Assembly (NCBI RefSeq): GCF_014333585.1
Contig: NZ_JACSCW010000006.1
Coordinates: 248,001-312,000, forward strand
Length of the DNA stretch: 64,000 nt
Reading direction: 5' to 3'
Origin: Hymenobacter sp. BT188
GTDB taxonomy: Bacteria; Bacteroidota; Bacteroidia; Cytophagales; Hymenobacteraceae
In this document: in pieces, positions 62,435 through 64,000 of the stretch
How the letters are laid out: each line of letters begins with the position of its first letter
How positions within the stretch are numbered: the stretch's first letter is position 1
Made by a program: the position numbers and the translations under genes
The notes under the pieces: model-generated
Seen by the model: only the letters and a program-made list of their open reading frames with translations
What the model was told of the DNA's origin: nothing
Database searches by the model: none

Positions 62435-64000
62435 TTAGCGCAGTTGATAGATGTCGACCAGCTCTTTGATTTCGGCGAGCGGACGTATGGGGGGCGTGAG
62501 CGAGGGCGGAATGGGGCGCTTTGCGTAGGTCTGGAAATAGAGCACGCAGGCGTCGCGCCACCAGAGGGCCTCGCGGTGCTGAATGCGCAGGCGGGAGGCC
62601 ACATCAGTATGCTGCTCGGGGTCGATTTTGGGCTTTACCTGCTCCCACTGCTGCTGCATCCAGAGCACGGAGTCGGCCCCAGAGTAGTAGCGGGTGGCCA
62701 ATTCATCCCAGAGAGTATTGCCGGTACTTAGCCGCTGGCCCCAGGGAACGTGGTGAAACCAAAGCAGATAGTCGGGCGGGCAAGTGGCCGGATTACCCCA
62801 AAGCTGGCGAACCTGTGGGGCATATAGGGCAAGGGCATTGGAGCCTTTGGCAGTGCGATCGAAGCCCAAACCAATGGAGTCTGCTTTGTGATAGTACACC
62901 GAAGTCCAGTCGGGGCGGGCGCTTTTTTCCAGCCAAGGCTCGGGACCGTAGTGGATGCTTTGGCCCATGATGTGGTGCAGACCCAGCGGCGTAGTGTAGC
63001 GCACATAAATGTTGCGCGACTGGTTGAGCACCTGCGTAATAGTGCGCACTGCCTGGGGCTCCGCTGTCAAGGTCATTTTGGTCCACTCCTCGGCAACGGC
63101 ATCCGATTTCAGTGTGTGGTCCCAGGCCAGACGGCCGAAAGCGTACCAGTTGGCCTGGCCGACGGGGTGGCCGGTCCAGTTGCGGTCGGAGCCGATGTTG
63201 GCCACGCCCGCAATACCGCTGATGCTATGCTTTTCCAAGGTGCCATCAATCACCTTGGCTACCGTTGAGCCTTTGCCTTGGGAGTAGGTATCCGACTCCA
63301 GGCATTCTTTAATAAGCGGGCCTAGGTACACGAGGTGAGTAGCAAAGCCCAGATACTCCTGGGTTAACTGCACTTCCAGCACGAGCGGGGTGCGGGGCAT
63401 GGCGCCAAACAGCGGGTGAAATGGCTCGCGCGACTGGAAGTCAATCGGGCCGTTTTTCACTTGCACTAGCACCTTCGGGGCAAACTTGCCGTCGAGCGGT
63501 TTAAACTCCTCGTAGGCTTCCTTGAAACGGTCGCCTTTGGAGTTGGCTTTGTACACAAAGGCCCGCCACATCACAATGCCGTCGTGCTGGCCCAATGACT
63601 CGGCGAGCATGTTGGCGCCGTCGGCGTGGTTGCGGCCGTAGTCCTGAGGGCCGGGCTCGCCCTCCGAATTTGCTTTTACCAGAAAGCCGCCGAAGTCGGG
63701 AATGGTCTTGTAGATTTCATCCGTGCGGGCCTTCCACCACTGCCGCACTTTAGGGTCAAGCGGATCGGAGTTAGAAAGCCCCCCAATGAGCTTGGGCGCC
63801 GCCCACATCACCGACAGATACACCCGGATGCCGTAGGGCCGCATGACATCGGCTACCGCCGCCACCTTGCGTAAATATTCGGGCGTGAGGTAACGGGCGC
63901 TGGCGTTTACGTTGTTTACTACGATGCCATTGATGCCAATAGAAGCATTGGCGCGGGCATAGTCCTTGTAGCGAGGGTCAATGACTTCGGGCAGTTCCAG
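62435..64000 (-). CDS. GH67 alpha-glucuronidase (5' end outside the window)
   Basis: Removes (4-O-methyl)glucuronic acid from the non-reducing end of xylo-oligosaccharides. The visible 521 residues lack only the N-terminal part, which lies past the right edge; the frame is open to position 64000 (ASIGINGIVVNNVNASARYL is encoded at 63832-63930). Catalytic regions are GGFLVKANSEGEPGPQDYG (acid), VQVKNGPIDFQSREP and VQLTQEYLGFATHL (bases). C-terminal segments include LGLHHIMGQSIHYGPEPW. It complements the GH115 at the other end of the locus: GH67 for oligosaccharide ends, GH115 for polymer. It is 24 bp from the SDR gene. Confidence 0.94.
   Translation of the reverse strand: MELPEVIDPRYKDYARANASIGINGIVVNNVNASARYLTPEYLRKVAAVADVMRPYGIRVYLSVMWAAPKLIGGLSNSDPLDPKVRQWWKARTDEIYKTIPDFGGFLVKANSEGEPGPQDYGRNHADGANMLAESLGQHDGIVMWRAFVYKANSKGDRFKEAYEEFKPLDGKFAPKVLVQVKNGPIDFQSREPFHPLFGAMPRTPLVLEVQLTQEYLGFATHLVYLGPLIKECLESDTYSQGKGSTVAKVIDGTLEKHSISGIAGVANIGSDRNWTGHPVGQANWYAFGRLAWDHTLKSDAVAEEWTKMTLTAEPQAVRTITQVLNQSRNIYVRYTTPLGLHHIMGQSIHYGPEPWLEKSARPDWTSVYYHKADSIGLGFDRTAKGSNALALYAPQVRQLWGNPATCPPDYLLWFHHVPWGQRLSTGNTLWDELATRYYSGADSVLWMQQQWEQVKPKIDPEQHTDVASRLRIQHREALWWRDACVLYFQTYAKRPIPPSLTPPIRPLAEIKELVDIYQLR

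Noticed and set aside
1..64000. tRNA, rRNA, complete insertion sequence or prophage
   Set aside because: No cloverleaf-like sequence, rRNA stretch, transposase, integrase or phage structural gene was recognised in any gap or frame.

Overview
The window looks like a chromosomal segment of a Bacteroidota bacterium of the Hymenobacter type. The GC content is moderately high. There is a SusC/SusD pair with a long run of polysaccharide-degrading genes, a TamL/TamB pair, DUF4394 lipoproteins, few Shine-Dalgarno sequences, and dispersed repeats of a kind I associate with Hymenobacter (GTCATGCAGAGCG hairpins, GTAGAGACGCAA hairpins, CTCCCCTCTCC elements). The genus is an inference from these traits; no rRNA is present.

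Layout. (1) 1-10.8 kb is a molybdenum-cofactor and formate-dehydrogenase island: moaE, moaD and a divergent moaA; a short stretch with an 11-bp tandem repeat, a VbhA-like small protein and a frameshifted small gene; an alpha/beta hydrolase; a MOT1-type molybdate transporter; a small SpoIIAA-like protein; a MoeB-rhodanese fusion; fdhD; a small overlapping gene; and an FdhF/YdeP-type molybdoenzyme. (2) 10.8-18.9 kb holds a repeat-flanked spacer, then tamL and the giant tamB. (3) 19-28.4 kb is mixed: two tandem DUF4394 lipoproteins, a DPE2-like 4-alpha-glucanotransferase, a thioredoxin-reductase-like flavoprotein, a sensor histidine kinase and a small secreted protein. (4) 28.3-29.2 kb is gene-poor but contains an unlisted 56-residue ORF.

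(5) 29.2-64.0 kb, all on the minus strand, is a very large xylan utilisation locus. In transcription order: GH67 alpha-glucuronidase (runs off the right edge), SDR dehydrogenase, SusC, SusD, GH43, GH8, GH43, GH43-CBM6, a double CE1 esterase, GH95, a GH43 lipoprotein, a tiny internally deleted GH115 derivative, GH43, a SASA-type acetylesterase, then a 400-bp regulatory gap, then xylB, xylA, transketolase, GH51, GH10 and full-length GH115. Together these would bind and import decorated glucuronoarabinoxylan. They would remove acetyl, feruloyl, arabinosyl, (methyl)glucuronosyl and probably L-galactosyl or fucosyl groups, cut the backbone, and feed xylose through xylulose-5-phosphate into the pentose phosphate pathway. 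No dedicated regulator (HTCS, AraC, LacI) or xylose permease lies inside the window.

The most unusual items are the 164-residue GH115 derivative that keeps only the two ends of the enzyme, the frameshifted small gene at 2.35-2.58 kb, the small ORF at 28.76-28.93 kb, a LacI-type palindrome in front of xylB, and a strongly over-represented DNA word, WWWGCCCCCC, spread over both strands of the whole window.
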